Source: Bauldia sp.
GTDB lineage: Bacteria > Pseudomonadota > Alphaproteobacteria > Rhizobiales > Kaistiaceae
Assembly: GCA_020442065.1 (NCBI GenBank)
Contig: JAGRKZ010000014.1
Coordinates: 55,787 to 119,786 of the forward strand
Length of the DNA stretch: 64,000 nucleotides
Reading direction: 5' to 3'
The position numbers and the translations under genes were made by a program. The notes under the pieces were generated by a model that saw nothing but the letters and a program-made list of their open reading frames with translations, searched no databases and was not told where the DNA came from. Of this stretch, positions 43,756-53,766 are shown one piece after another (positions within the stretch are counted from its first letter, which is position 1; every line of letters starts with the position of its first letter).

Positions 43756-44826
43756 ATGAATGAGAAACCGCGTCTGGCAATTGCCTGCTTCACTAGCTTC
43801 AATGCCGCTTATGCAAATAGGGCGCGGATTCTTCAGAGGACGTTAGCTGACGCGCATCCGGATTGGACTTTTGTCGCCGTGGTGGTCGAAGAGCGCTCAG
43901 CGGCCATGGAGCGCGTGTTAGCCGATTTTCCAACCAAAATATGGTATGAGGACCTCCCCTGTGGCCGTGAAAAGCGCTGGATTTTCAAACACAATGTTGT
44001 GGAGGCGTGCACCGCCGTTAAGGGGGATGCGCTCTGTGCACTGCTGCAAAGGGGGTTTGATGCCGTCGTCTATCTTGACCCGGATATAGCAATCTTCCAC
44101 CCATTGCATAGTATTGGCGAGGAATTATTGTCGTCGTCAATCCTATTGACGCCGCATCAGATCCATCCAAATAAAACCTGGGATGCGATAAAGGACAACG
44201 AGCTGACATCGTTGATGTACGGTGTTTACAATCTCGGCTTTGTGGGGGTGCGTAATGATATTACGGGGCAAGCATTTGCCTCTTGGTGGTCTCAACAATT
44301 GTATCAAGCGTGTTACGAAGAAGTAGACAAGGGAATATTCACTGATCAGAAGTGGTGCGATTTGGTTCCATCACTTTTTGACCGTGTCAGGGTGCTCCGG
44401 GATCCTGGGTTGAATGTGGCCAGCTGGAACCTTAGCGGCAGGGTGATCTGTTTTGCTGAAGACGGCGGCATTTTGGTAAACGGCTCACCTCTAAAATTCT
44501 ACCACTTCACAAAAATAAACAAAGAGGGCGACGCGATGACCGATCGCTATGCCGGAGGCCGCATGGCGGTGTTTGAAATCTGGGAATGGTACCGCTCGAC
44601 CTTATCCGTGGAGAATCAGAAAAGACCATCCCAGCCGGAGTGGTCTCTTGGAAAATTTGGGAACGGTCACCCTATTCCCTTCTCCGCAAGAAAGCTCTTT
44701 AGGGAGCGGCGTGATTTGTATGAACAATTTCTTGATCCTTTCAATGTCGGTCCCAATAGTTTCTGGGATTGGCTAACAGAGCATGAGCCGCAGATCTGCA
44801 GGCCCCGAGGAGGAGCGACAGCATGA
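43756..44826 (+). CDS. Glycosyltransferase, GT-A type with DPD motif
   Basis: A 356-residue protein from ATG 43756 (MNEKPRLAIACFTSFNAAYA). The metal/nucleotide motif VVYLDPDIAIFHPL and the later YNLGFVGVRN and FTDQKWCDLVP segments fit a GT8-like retaining enzyme. A longer frame starting inside the previous gene is rejected as Arg-rich. It starts 4 bases after the previous stop and overlaps the PhyH-type gene by 4 bases. Sugar unknown. Confidence 0.75.
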   Translation: MNEKPRLAIACFTSFNAAYANRARILQRTLADAHPDWTFVAVVVEERSAAMERVLADFPTKIWYEDLPCGREKRWIFKHNVVEACTAVKGDALCALLQRGFDAVVYLDPDIAIFHPLHSIGEELLSSSILLTPHQIHPNKTWDAIKDNELTSLMYGVYNLGFVGVRNDITGQAFASWWSQQLYQACYEEVDKGIFTDQKWCDLVPSLFDRVRVLRDPGLNVASWNLSGRVICFAEDGGILVNGSPLKFYHFTKINKEGDAMTDRYAGGRMAVFEIWEWYRSTLSVENQKRPSQPEWSLGKFGNGHPIPFSARKLFRERRDLYEQFLDPFNVGPNSFWDWLTEHEPQICRPRGGATA

Positions 44827-46016
44827 AAGTCACTGGTCTTTCGATCATGAACCGGCGGGGCCAGCATAGAGTGTTTGGGCTCGTCGGTTTCGGCATGAGA
44901 TTGTCCGGGGCGGAACCATCTGTGGTATTAAGTTTCGAAGCAGCTGATAAGGCGCAATCGTTAGCCTTAGAGGAGATGGTGGACGGCCGCCTCGGGAGTG
45001 ATCGGGAAATCCACCGATTTTCGCTGGTTACCCATCTACTTCCCAATGGACCCTGCGTTCTGAAAGTGCGAGCTGCGGATGGAAGGGTGCTCGCGGCATA
45101 CGACCTCTTAGTCGATAATCAAGGGCCTCTGGCCGCCGCAGTAGCTTCGCAGCTCATTGCGCAGCGGACCCGGTTCGTCTTAGGAGCCGAAATTGACGCC
45201 TCTATTTGGCCTTATGAGTCAGGTGAACTGATCGCTTGGTTTGATTCTAACGGGGTGGCCGAGCCTTCCGTAACCAGGGAACGTCCATCTCTAGAACCAT
45301 TGACCGACATCGCGCAAAGTGTCGCTCATATGAGGGATTTTGGCTTCACTGTTTTGCCCGAAACCGTTCCAGAGGAATGGTGCGATGAACTAAACAGAAT
45401 GTTTGATCAAGGAGTGGCGTCAGGTGAAATTAATTACACTTGGGGATCGAGCCAGCGTATTCTTGGTCTACACCGAAGCAGCGCAGGGCGGCGTATCTGG
45501 ACATATGCGCCCGTAATTCAATTCTTGCGTCAGTGGTTTAGAGATGAGCCAGTGGCTTGTCAGACTTTATATTATTGTTTTGGATCTCAGCAACGCGCGC
45601 ATCAAGACACAATCCATCTAACTCCCTATCCTGCAGGTTATATGTGCGGGGTTTGGGTGGCGTTGCAAGATGTCGAGCAGGGCTCTGGAGAGCTTTTTGT
45701 TATTCCAGGGAGTCATAAACTTCGAAGAATAAGAGGAAATGAGCTCGAATTAGACAAGGTAAATGAAGACTATTCTGCATATGCGAAATTTGATAATGAA
45801 ATTGCAAATATGGTAAGTGTAACGCGCTTGGAAACGGTGCCTTATCGACCAAAAAAAGGAACAATACTTGTCTGGCATGAAAATCTCATACATGGAGGAG
45901 AGCCGCGCGCCAACAAAGAATTACCTCGGCGTAGTATAGTGTCTCACTATTTCGCCAAGGGTGCGATTGCTTATTATGACTCTCGCGGAGAGCCTGCAGC
46001 TCTTGAGGAAATCTAG
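44823..46016 (+). CDS. Phytanoyl-CoA dioxygenase (PhyH) family protein
   Basis: A 397-residue protein. The C-terminal part is a PhyH-type Fe(II)/2-oxoglutarate oxygenase: metal ligands in QRAHQDTIHL (HxD) and the second His in ENLIHGGEPRANK, with VALQDVEQGSGELFVIPGSH and the 2-oxoglutarate-binding Arg in LPRRSIVSHY. The first 140 residues are an extra beta domain of unknown role. In a glycan cluster it might hydroxylate a sugar, lipid or aglycone. AT-rich like its neighbours. Confidence 0.82.
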   Translation: MKVTGLSIMNRRGQHRVFGLVGFGMRLSGAEPSVVLSFEAADKAQSLALEEMVDGRLGSDREIHRFSLVTHLLPNGPCVLKVRAADGRVLAAYDLLVDNQGPLAAAVASQLIAQRTRFVLGAEIDASIWPYESGELIAWFDSNGVAEPSVTRERPSLEPLTDIAQSVAHMRDFGFTVLPETVPEEWCDELNRMFDQGVASGEINYTWGSSQRILGLHRSSAGRRIWTYAPVIQFLRQWFRDEPVACQTLYYCFGSQQRAHQDTIHLTPYPAGYMCGVWVALQDVEQGSGELFVIPGSHKLRRIRGNELELDKVNEDYSAYAKFDNEIANMVSVTRLETVPYRPKKGTILVWHENLIHGGEPRANKELPRRSIVSHYFAKGAIAYYDSRGEPAALEEI

Positions 46017-46048
46017 CCCATGATGTCATTCGGTAGCCAAGCGCGGCC

Positions 46049-46732
46049 ATGTCGGTACGGCGTGTAGTTATCACTGGAGCCTCTAGCGGTATTGGGAGGG
46101 CACTAGTAGATACATACTGCAATCTAGGTTGGGATGTATTGCCGATTGTTCGCGATAAAAATGGCGACGCGGAGTTGGCTGCCGTGCGCAGAACTTACGT
46201 GGTCGCCGATCACACTAAACTTAATGAATTGCATGATCGTGTCGCTTGGATAGGCCAAGAGAAATTAGACGTCTTTTTTGGAGTTGCAGGAGATTTTGGA
46301 AGGCGAGCCTTTCGCTTTAGTGATTTCGACGTAGACGCATGGCTCGAAACATTGAAGATAAATCTTCTCGCGCCAGCCGTCATCGCCCGTGCGTTGCTCC
46401 CAGGTCTGCGACTGGGACGTCCGGGGAGGTGTATTTTTGTGTCTACTGGGAACGCGTCGATAGGCAAGAATACCCGAGGAGAGATGCTCGGATATCGAAC
46501 CTCGAAGTCGGCCCTTAATCAATTGGTTCGCACCATGGCAATCGAACTCGAAAACGAAGAGCTGATCGTAACGGCGGTCGATCCCGGCTGGGTCCGCACA
46601 AAAATGGGAGGTGCATCTGCGCCGACTTCGCCGGAGTGGGCCGCCTATCGGCTGTATCGCTTCTCCGAAGGCCTTCGGAAGGAGCACAGTGGTCGGTTCT
46701 TGAGTGTTGAGCATCATGATATCCCATATTAG
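46049..46732 (+). CDS. Short-chain dehydrogenase/reductase
   Basis: A 227-residue classical SDR. The cofactor loop is VITGASSGIGRAL, the catalytic Tyr/Lys occur in GYRTSKSALNQL, with Ser in IFVSTGNASIG, and PGWVRTKMGG follows. Normal length for a minimal SDR. The loop after the first strand contains no clear NADP Arg pair. It probably acts on a sugar or oxidised intermediate in this cluster, next to the PhyH enzyme. Confidence 0.88.
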   Translation: MSVRRVVITGASSGIGRALVDTYCNLGWDVLPIVRDKNGDAELAAVRRTYVVADHTKLNELHDRVAWIGQEKLDVFFGVAGDFGRRAFRFSDFDVDAWLETLKINLLAPAVIARALLPGLRLGRPGRCIFVSTGNASIGKNTRGEMLGYRTSKSALNQLVRTMAIELENEELIVTAVDPGWVRTKMGGASAPTSPEWAAYRLYRFSEGLRKEHSGRFLSVEHHDIPY

Positions 46733-46860
46733 GACCGCTCGACATCGCCGCGGGGACGACAGTTACAGTGGCTTCAGTCTTAAGGGTGATGGCGTTTGAC
46801 AATCGGTAGGTTGCGCTCGACGCTAGGCCGCTGAGAAATGAATTTTTTCCGGGCAGGCTG

Positions 46861-47781
46861 ATGCGCTGTGTACTCCATGTTGGAATGCCGAAAGCGGGAT
46901 CGACCTCGATCCAACTCTGTCTCGGGCGGGAAAGGCAGTTAGTGCGCGACATGGGTATCGCGCCACGCCAATTCGTGGGTGGGTTCGCCAACGACTACGC
47001 TCTTTATCAAAAGGTCGTCGCAGTTGACCGCGATGGCATTAGTACATATTTGGCTGGCCTCCGTCGTGATGCGGAAGCAGCGGGCGCCCGTTTGGTTTTC
47101 CTTACATCGGAGATGTTTTTCACACTGCCGCCTGAACGTGGTGGATTCCCCGTTCTCCTTGAGGAAATGTCACGACATTTCGAAGAAGTGCGTATAATTA
47201 TCGTTGTCCGAAACCTTCGATCCTTTATGCGCAGTTACCTACGACAGCTAATCGACAATGGCGCGCTTTTGCTCCACGATGATCAGTTGGCGGTGTGGTT
47301 CGTCGAGCGCCTCTGGGCATTTTGGACGCTGCCCGTTGACGTAGTGACGGTTTCCTTCGACTTGGCAGTAGGAGACAAGAAACTTCTGACCAGATTCTTC
47401 CACGTCGTGGCGGGAACAAACAGACTCGTGCCGGAGGTTGTCGAGAACGCGACACCGAGCCGTCCATTGGCATTTATGGCGATGCGCGGTGTCATTGCAC
47501 GCCTTGTAGCGGCGCGACATGGAATTCACGTTAACAGCAGCGTCGTTGACCAAGCGCGCACAGGTGTATCAGAAGATTTCGATCGCATTGTAAGAATTTC
47601 GGAAGATCCATTGCTCATTACAAGAACGTTAGATGAAATATCTCAATCTCTCGGCGAGGAGATTGAGAAATATATTGATCACTGTATATCGCTTGTTTCG
47701 GTTGATCGAATGCGCTTGTATGAAAGATGCGTGATGAGTGATCTGTCAGAAAATGAGTTTACCGGATTAGCGCTACCATAA
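46861..47781 (+). CDS. Sulfotransferase-like protein
   Basis: A 306-residue protein. HVGMPKAGSTSIQLCL is the PAPS 5'-phosphosulfate loop; IIIVVRNLRSFMRSYLRQ matches the 3'-phosphate motif with Arg and Ser. The C-terminal half is helical and diverged. It would add sulfate from PAPS to a glycan, closing the AT-rich cluster. It starts 128 bases after the SDR and converges with the glycosyltransferase gene behind it. Substrate unknown. Confidence 0.75.
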   Translation: MRCVLHVGMPKAGSTSIQLCLGRERQLVRDMGIAPRQFVGGFANDYALYQKVVAVDRDGISTYLAGLRRDAEAAGARLVFLTSEMFFTLPPERGGFPVLLEEMSRHFEEVRIIIVVRNLRSFMRSYLRQLIDNGALLLHDDQLAVWFVERLWAFWTLPVDVVTVSFDLAVGDKKLLTRFFHVVAGTNRLVPEVVENATPSRPLAFMAMRGVIARLVAARHGIHVNSSVVDQARTGVSEDFDRIVRISEDPLLITRTLDEISQSLGEEIEKYIDHCISLVSVDRMRLYERCVMSDLSENEFTGLALP

Positions 47782-47932
47782 TTTAGGATGGGTGCTCGCC
47801 TGCAGCAAGTCCTGGCCGTGCCGCCGTATCCAGCTAGGCTGAACTGACGACCACAACGTGGGGCCGCCACGATTGTGGTCGCTGCGGGAGGCCCGATTGG
47901 CGCAGTTATGAACTTGCGGGACCCCAGTTCGG

Positions 47933-50326
47933 TTAATACCAGCGACGCCCCGTTCGAGACAAACGCTCCAAGAGGTACCTCGCCCCAACTTCCAGCCATC
48001 GTGGCAGGTTAAGAGATGTACGCTCTCCTGCTTTCTTCAATTTCCGCCCACAGGTCCTAGCCATTTGCGCGAGCGTTGATCTGTCGAGCGGGTGGGGGGG
48101 CACCTTTTCCATCAGTCGGGCCTTGAGCGCAAAATCAAGGAAACCTCGCTGGACGAGCTCTTCCGATTGCGATGATAAGAGCTGCAAGAGTTTCTCTTCT
48201 GGGGATCGATTCGCGTCCGTTTCACTACCGTGGAGCTCGGGAGTACCGTGGCTAAGTGCGGCTTCAATCAGTCGCGCTTGTCTTGAGAGGGTGCGCGCCA
48301 CCTGTTTGTCCTTTCGGGAGTTTTGTCCATACACGTTGCCGCCATGTTGGATGTAGTCCTGTAGTGGACCCTCGACGCAACTGATCCCGCCGAGCCGGGA
48401 GGAGACGAGGGCAATCCACATGTCGTGAAAGACGCCACGATATCGGGGGATAGGCAGGATACCTGGCATGAGGGACATTCGCCCTAAGCAGGCGGCACCG
48501 GTTACCGTATTAATAACGAGCAGCTCGTCCGTCGTGTCGCCATGGCGTTGTCGCCATGAGAAGAACGATTCGTCGATCACCGCGCCGGTCTCTGACGTTA
48601 TGCGCATGCCACCATAGGCAAGCGCCGCGTGCTCCCGTTCGATCGCCTCGATCAGACGTTCTATTTTCTCTGGATACCAGACGTCGTCCTGGTCGGAGAG
48701 GGCAAAGAAGGGGCTGCGGCGGTCAAGTTGACCGAGGGCGCGCTCGAAGTTGCCGACGAATCCAAGCCGCGGGCCGCGGATCACGCTTATCCGCAGGTCT
48801 CGGGCGGCTTCGGCGTCCACCGTATGGCGTCCAGCGGCACTCTCAGACTCGTCAGATATCACCAGTCGCCAGTCCGCCATGGTCTGGCTGCGGATCGACT
48901 CAATCTGGGCGTGGAACAGCGCCGTCTTTGGTTCGAACGTGGCCATGGCGATAGCCACCCTGGCTGGACTTCCGCTGTGGATTCTTACAGTGGGCGTGTC
49001 TACGGCGATCGCGCCGGCCTCGTACCAACCGGTCTTGCGGGCCGTCCTGCTCTTGCGCGACCTGAATCGGACAGCGACTGCAATTGGGCCTGCCATTTCC
49101 GCAGTGCCGCACCAGGCCAACGCAAAGCCACAAAGCATCCGGTCGGCGGACTTGATGATGGTACCGGCGCTGGTGCCAATATCGGGGCGGGGAAAGCCTT
49201 GGAACGATCCTGTCGCCATGCGCCGCCCGACGCGGATGTCAACCTGCCTTAGGCGCGCGCATGGGCTGAGTGCGTAGCCGTGGATCACGATGGCGAGCCG
49301 CTGTCCGACTAAGACAGCGTGGGGCAGATCCCCATCAACGTGCACCCGTGCCGGGAGCACCGTTTCGGCGGCCAGTCGCTTCCGCGCGGCGGCGAGGAAG
49401 AAGGCGTTAGGGTCCTCAATTCGCCGCTGCCGCTTGGGCAGCGCGTCGTCGGATTGCCACCAAGCCTTCGGCATTGTCACGGTTGGGAAGGCGTCGATAC
49501 CAGTCGGTGTGAGGGGCAAACCTCCCATCTGGTCTTTGTGAGCCACATAGGCGTGAAAGGCGTTGGCGTAGCGCCCCATGCGAACGGCCTTTGCGACTGT
49601 GCGGTTCTTCCGGACGAACGCCTCATCGAAGCCGAGCGAGGGCGATGCGCGCCGCTGTCGGCCGCCCTGCGAGATGTAGGCGGCGAGCTCCGTTACCAAG
49701 AACGCCCCCGGATCAGCCAGATCTGCCGGGGCAGGAAATCGGCCGGTGCGATGCGCATGGACGAAGAGAGGATCAAAGAGGGGATGGGGGAGCAGTCCCT
49801 TGCGGGCGCCCACTGCAAGATAGTAGCGGCTCACCGAGCTGGCACCGAGGCGGGCCAGGTCGATCGGCTTCAGCCGAGCCTGTTTCAGGATGAACGCCGG
49901 ATCGAGAAACGGGACGATGTCCTGGCCCGACGGGTCGGGCTCCTTCAGCATCGCCTTGACCCACGCCTGGCGCCGGAGGATCCGGTGCCGGCCTGTCTTT
50001 CGCGCGCGACAGAACTCATAGACCCTTTGGTCGATCAGGGGGTGGGGGGAGAGGCCGCGCGGCATGAGATCGCGTACGTAGCGCGCAAGGACATCGAATG
50101 CGGAGAGGCCCTCACCGCCGCCCAGATAGGTGTTGGCAATGAACTCCAGGTCGATCAGCGGATTGATGTCCGATCGGAAGCGAGCCGGCGTGCCGCTCTT
50201 GAGGCGCGTCAGGACTTCCGCGGTGGCGAGGGGCTGACGGCCGAGCCGCCTCGAACACCAGGCAAGGTCAATCAGTGTAGCCAGCGTGCGGCTGCTGGGT
50301 TGGTGCTTTTTTGTGGTCGCTCGCAT
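47933..50326 (-). CDS. Large glycosyltransferase family 2 protein with N-terminal repeats
   Basis: A 797-residue protein. Residues about 50-265 contain degenerate units (PRGLSPHPLIDQRVYEF; ARKGLLPHPLFDPLFVHAH) recalling the PDVA-HY-EGR repeats of the island. From about 470 a GT2 domain begins: VAIAMATFEPKTALFHAQIE, ISDESES, then FFALSDQDDVWYPEKI with the DQDD metal motif, and FHDMWIALVSSRLG, as in rhamnosyltransferases. Last gene of the rfb operon, 22 bases after rfbD. Likely transfers rhamnose made by that operon. Confidence 0.85.
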   Translation of the reverse strand: MRATTKKHQPSSRTLATLIDLAWCSRRLGRQPLATAEVLTRLKSGTPARFRSDINPLIDLEFIANTYLGGGEGLSAFDVLARYVRDLMPRGLSPHPLIDQRVYEFCRARKTGRHRILRRQAWVKAMLKEPDPSGQDIVPFLDPAFILKQARLKPIDLARLGASSVSRYYLAVGARKGLLPHPLFDPLFVHAHRTGRFPAPADLADPGAFLVTELAAYISQGGRQRRASPSLGFDEAFVRKNRTVAKAVRMGRYANAFHAYVAHKDQMGGLPLTPTGIDAFPTVTMPKAWWQSDDALPKRQRRIEDPNAFFLAAARKRLAAETVLPARVHVDGDLPHAVLVGQRLAIVIHGYALSPCARLRQVDIRVGRRMATGSFQGFPRPDIGTSAGTIIKSADRMLCGFALAWCGTAEMAGPIAVAVRFRSRKSRTARKTGWYEAGAIAVDTPTVRIHSGSPARVAIAMATFEPKTALFHAQIESIRSQTMADWRLVISDESESAAGRHTVDAEAARDLRISVIRGPRLGFVGNFERALGQLDRRSPFFALSDQDDVWYPEKIERLIEAIEREHAALAYGGMRITSETGAVIDESFFSWRQRHGDTTDELLVINTVTGAACLGRMSLMPGILPIPRYRGVFHDMWIALVSSRLGGISCVEGPLQDYIQHGGNVYGQNSRKDKQVARTLSRQARLIEAALSHGTPELHGSETDANRSPEEKLLQLLSSQSEELVQRGFLDFALKARLMEKVPPHPLDRSTLAQMARTCGRKLKKAGERTSLNLPRWLEVGARYLLERLSRTGRRWY

Positions 50327-50347
50327 ACTTGACGGGTCTGGTGCTCT

Positions 50348-51232
50348 CTATGCTCCGATCAGCGAGCGTACCACGTCATCAACCGCGGCCTGCCACGGCC
50401 GCGGGACTATGCCGAAGTCGCGTTCGATCATGGCTGTGTCGAGACGCGAATTCATCGGCCGCCGGGCCGGCGTAGGATAGTCGGCGGTGGTGATGGGCTC
50501 GACCTCTGCCGAGGGGCCGCCACGGGCGGCGCTGTGGCGGAACACCTCCCGCGCCAGGCCACACCAGGTCGTCTCGCCACGGTTGGCGAAGTGGTAGGTG
50601 CCGGAGCGGTCGCGGAGGTTGGCCGATGTCGCAAGCGTCGCCAGTGCCGCCGCGAGATCGGCGGCAGCGGTTGGCGAGCCGCGCTGGTCGTCGACGACGC
50701 GGACGAGGTCGCGGGTCTCGGCGAGCCGTAGCATGGTCTTGACGAAGTTCGTGCCGTGGCGGCCGAACACCCAAGCGGTGCGGACGATCAGGTGATGCGG
50801 GTTGGTGCTGCGCACCGCCTCTTCCCCCGCAAGTTTGGTGGTCCCATAGACGCCGAGGGGCGCCGTCGGGTCGTCCTCGTCGTAAGGCGCCACCTTGGAG
50901 CCGTCGAAGACATAGTCGGTCGAGACATGGATCAGCGGCACGCCATGACGCCGCGTCTCCTCGGCCAGGACGGCAGGGCCCAGGGCGTTGGCGCGGTGAG
51001 CCTCGTCCCTGGCGTCCTCGGCCGCATCAACCGCGGTCCACGCGGCGGTGTTGATGACGGCGGCAATGTCGCCCGCCGCGAGAAGTGCCGCCACCGCGGC
51101 GCGGTCGCCGATGTCGACTTCGCGCCGTGTCGGTGAGAGCAACGCGAAGCCCTCCGGCCACGTCAGCGTGCGAAGTTCGGAGCCGACCTGGCCAGAGCCG
51201 CCGAAGAGGACAATGCGTCTTGCGGCGGTCAT
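50348..51232 (-). CDS. rfbD: dTDP-4-dehydrorhamnose reductase
   Basis: A 294-residue protein from ATG 51232 (MTAARRIVLFGGSGQVGSEL). The NAD(P) loop GGSGQVG, catalytic YGTTKLAGEEAV and STDYVFDG are the RmlD pattern. It performs the last step, reducing dTDP-4-keto-L-rhamnose to dTDP-L-rhamnose. Upstream in-frame sequence to 52450 is a shadow of rfbB. Gap to rfbB is 5 bases. Confidence 0.95.
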   Translation of the reverse strand: MTAARRIVLFGGSGQVGSELRTLTWPEGFALLSPTRREVDIGDRAAVAALLAAGDIAAVINTAAWTAVDAAEDARDEAHRANALGPAVLAEETRRHGVPLIHVSTDYVFDGSKVAPYDEDDPTAPLGVYGTTKLAGEEAVRSTNPHHLIVRTAWVFGRHGTNFVKTMLRLAETRDLVRVVDDQRGSPTAAADLAAALATLATSANLRDRSGTYHFANRGETTWCGLAREVFRHSAARGGPSAEVEPITTADYPTPARRPMNSRLDTAMIERDFGIVPRPWQAAVDDVVRSLIGA

Positions 51233-51237
51233 CCGCC

Positions 51238-52296
51238 CTATCCCTGCGTCTGGACCAGGCCCAGCCGCTCGCCGGCGTAGCGCTTCTCGCGAAGCGGACG
51301 CCACCAGGCTTCGTTGGCGAGGTACCAGCGCACGGTCTTCTCGAGCCCGCTCTCGACGCTTTCCTCCGCCCGCCAGCCGAGTTCGGTCTCGGTGCGGGTC
51401 GGGTCGATGCCGTAGCGCCGGTCGTGGCCGGGGCGGTCGGCGACGAAACGGATCTGCTCCCGGCGCGGGTGGTTGGCGGGCGCCAGCCGGTCGAGATGGC
51501 CGCAGATCGCCTCGACAATCTCGAGATTGGTCCGCTCGTTGCGACCCCCGACATTGTACTTCTCGCCCGCCCGGCCGCGGGTGAGGATGAGACACAGGGC
51601 CCGCACATGGTCCTCGACATAAAGCCAGTCGCGGACGTTGGCGCCGTCGCCGTAGACCGGCAGATCGCGTCCCTCCAGCCCGTTGAGGATCATCAGCGGG
51701 ATGAGCTTCTCGGGGAAATGATACGGGCCGTAGTTGTTCGAGCAGTTGGAGATCACCACCGGCAGCCCGTAGGTGCGGTGCCAGGCGGTGGCGAGATGGT
51801 CGGAACCCGCCTTGGAGGCGGAGTAGGGCGAGGAGGGGTCGTAGGGCGTCGTCTCTGTGAAAAGGCCGGTCTCGCCGAGCGAGCCGTAGACCTCGTCGGT
51901 CGAGACGTGGAGGAAGCGGAAGGCGTTGCGGCGTGCCGTCGGCAGCGTCGACCAATAGGCCCGCGCCGCTTCGAGAAGTGTGTAGGTACCAACGAGGTTG
52001 GTGATGACGAAGTCGCCCGCGCCTGTGATCGAGCGGTCGACATGGCTCTCGGCGGCAAGGTGCATCACCGCGTCCGGTTCGGTGTCGGCAAATACCTGGT
52101 CGAGCGCGGCACGGTCGCATATGTCGGCGTGGACGAAGCGGTAGCGCATGTCGTCGGCGACCGGGTCGAGCGAGGCGAGGCATGCGGCGTAGGTCAGCTT
52201 GTCGAGGTTGACGACCTCGTGGCCGAGCGTGCCGACGAGGTATCGGCAGACCGCCGAGCCGATGAACCCCGCTCCGCCGGTGACCAGCACCCTCAT
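51238..52296 (-). CDS. rfbB: dTDP-glucose 4,6-dehydratase
   Basis: A 352-residue SDR enzyme. [16 protein letters not shown] is the NAD loop; [24 protein letters not shown] and [11 protein letters not shown] hold the active-site residues; [16 protein letters not shown] is diagnostic. It converts dTDP-glucose to dTDP-4-keto-6-deoxyglucose. Start overlaps the rfbC stop by 4 bases. Length is normal. Confidence 0.97.
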   Translation of the reverse strand: MRVLVTGGAGFIGSAVCRYLVGTLGHEVVNLDKLTYAACLASLDPVADDMRYRFVHADICDRAALDQVFADTEPDAVMHLAAESHVDRSITGAGDFVITNLVGTYTLLEAARAYWSTLPTARRNAFRFLHVSTDEVYGSLGETGLFTETTPYDPSSPYSASKAGSDHLATAWHRTYGLPVVISNCSNNYGPYHFPEKLIPLMILNGLEGRDLPVYGDGANVRDWLYVEDHVRALCLILTRGRAGEKYNVGGRNERTNLEIVEAICGHLDRLAPANHPRREQIRFVADRPGHDRRYGIDPTRTETELGWRAEESVESGLEKTVRWYLANEAWWRPLREKRYAGERLGLVQTQG

Positions 52297-52907
52297 CGCG
52301 GCGGCTCGTCGCCGAAATAGGCGGGGAGGTCGCCGAGCCGGGGATGATTGCGGTCCTTGTCGGAGAGGATGGCCTTCTCCGGTTCGACCGGCCAGGCGAT
52401 GCCGAGGGCAGGATCGTCGAAGGCAAGGCCACGGTCCGCCTCCGGCGCATAGTAGGTCGTCATCCGGTAGAGCACCTCAGCATTGTCGGTGAGTGTGCAG
52501 AAGCCGTGGGCGAAGCCGGGAGGAACGTAGAACTGGCGCCAGTTGTCGGCGCTGAGCGTCACCGCCGTCGCCATGCCGAAGGTCGGCGACCCGTGCCGGA
52601 TGTCGACGACGACGTCGAGGATGGCGCCCCGTACGACACGGACGAGCTTGCCCTGGGCATGGGGCGGGATCTGGAAGTGGAGCCCGCGGATCGTGCCCTT
52701 CGCCGCTGAAAAGGTGTGGTTATCCTGGACGAAGGGGGTGTTGATGCCGAGCCGGGCGAAGCGCTCGAGGCCGTAGGTCTCCGACAGGAAGCCGCGGGCG
52801 TCGCCATGCTTCGGCGGCGTCACCGCGACCAGCCCCGGCGCGGCGAACGTCTCCACGGTGACGCCCTCGACGAGGCGGGTCGTGGCAGGAAGGGTCTCTT
52901 CAGCCAT
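52293..52907 (-). CDS. rfbC: dTDP-4-dehydrorhamnose 3,5-epimerase
   Basis: A 204-residue cupin epimerase from ATG 52907 ([16 protein letters not shown]). [30 protein letters not shown] with the catalytic His, [14 protein letters not shown] and [13 protein letters not shown] are the RmlC signature. The longer frame back to 52982 lies inside rfbA and is rejected. It overlaps rfbA by 8 bases. Confidence 0.96.
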   Translation of the reverse strand: MAEETLPATTRLVEGVTVETFAAPGLVAVTPPKHGDARGFLSETYGLERFARLGINTPFVQDNHTFSAAKGTIRGLHFQIPPHAQGKLVRVVRGAILDVVVDIRHGSPTFGMATAVTLSADNWRQFYVPPGFAHGFCTLTDNAEVLYRMTTYYAPEADRGLAFDDPALGIAWPVEPEKAILSDKDRNHPRLGDLPAYFGDEPPR

Positions 52908-53766
52908 GCTCGACGATGGTCCGGACGTAGGCGCCGTAGCTGTTCGGGTGGCGCTCGGCGAGCCCGAGCGCCTGGTCCGCATCGATATAGCCGAGCCGCC
53001 AGGCTACCTCCTCGAGGCAGGCGATCTTGTAGCCCTGGCGGGCCTCGATGGTCTGGACGAAGTTGGCTGCGGCGAAGAGATCCTCGATCGTGCCGGTGTC
53101 GAGCCAGGCCGTGCCGCGTTGCAGACGCACGACCCTGAGGTCGCCCCGCGCCATGTACGCCGCATTGACCGAGGTGATCTCGATCTCGCCGCGGACCGAC
53201 GGCGTCACGGCCCGCGCGATCTCGACGACGTCACTGTCGTAGAAATAGAGACCGGTCACGGCAAAGTTGCTCTTCGGCCGCGCCGGCTTCTCCTCGATCG
53301 AGCGCGCCAGACCGCGATCGTCGATCTCGACCACTCCGAAGGCGCTCGGCTCGGCCACCGGGTAGGCGAGGATGGTGGCCCCGCTTGTGGTCCGGGCCGC
53401 GTCGACCAGGACCGAGCGGAAGCCCGCGCCGTAGAAGATGTTGTCGCCGAGCGCGAGGGCGGATGGCTCGCCCGCAATGAAATCCTCGGCAATCAGGAAA
53501 GCCTGGGCAAGGCCCTCCGGCTGCGGCTGCTCGCCGTAGGAAATCGAGATGCCCCAGTCGGCCCCATCGCCGAGCAGCGCCCGGTAGAGCGGCAGCGCCT
53601 CCGGCGTCGAGATCACCATGATGTCCCGGATCCCGGCCAGCATCAGCGTCGCCAGGGGGTAGTAGATCATCGGCTTGTCGTAGACCGGCAGCAGCTGCTT
53701 CGACACCACCTGCGTCACCGGATAAAGCCGCGTCCCGCGGCCGCCAGAGAGTATGATTCCCTTCAA
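52900..53766 (-). CDS. rfbA: Glucose-1-phosphate thymidylyltransferase
   Basis: A 288-residue nucleotidyltransferase. The start [20 protein letters not shown] with the nucleotide loop, [17 protein letters not shown], and [10 protein letters not shown] with the metal Asp define RmlA. It makes dTDP-glucose from dTTP and glucose-1-phosphate. First gene of the rfbA-C-B-D-glycosyltransferase operon; its promoter must be in the gap up to 54107. Confidence 0.97.
   Translation of the reverse strand: MKGIILSGGRGTRLYPVTQVVSKQLLPVYDKPMIYYPLATLMLAGIRDIMVISTPEALPLYRALLGDGADWGISISYGEQPQPEGLAQAFLIAEDFIAGEPSALALGDNIFYGAGFRSVLVDAARTTSGATILAYPVAEPSAFGVVEIDDRGLARSIEEKPARPKSNFAVTGLYFYDSDVVEIARAVTPSVRGEIEITSVNAAYMARGDLRVVRLQRGTAWLDTGTIEDLFAAANFVQTIEARQGYKIACLEEVAWRLGYIDADQALGLAERHPNSYGAYVRTIVEHG

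Noticed and set aside
50348..52450. A single 700-codon minus-strand frame
   Set aside because: Only the last 294 codons are RmlD; the rest is an Arg/Pro-rich shadow of rfbB and rfbC.
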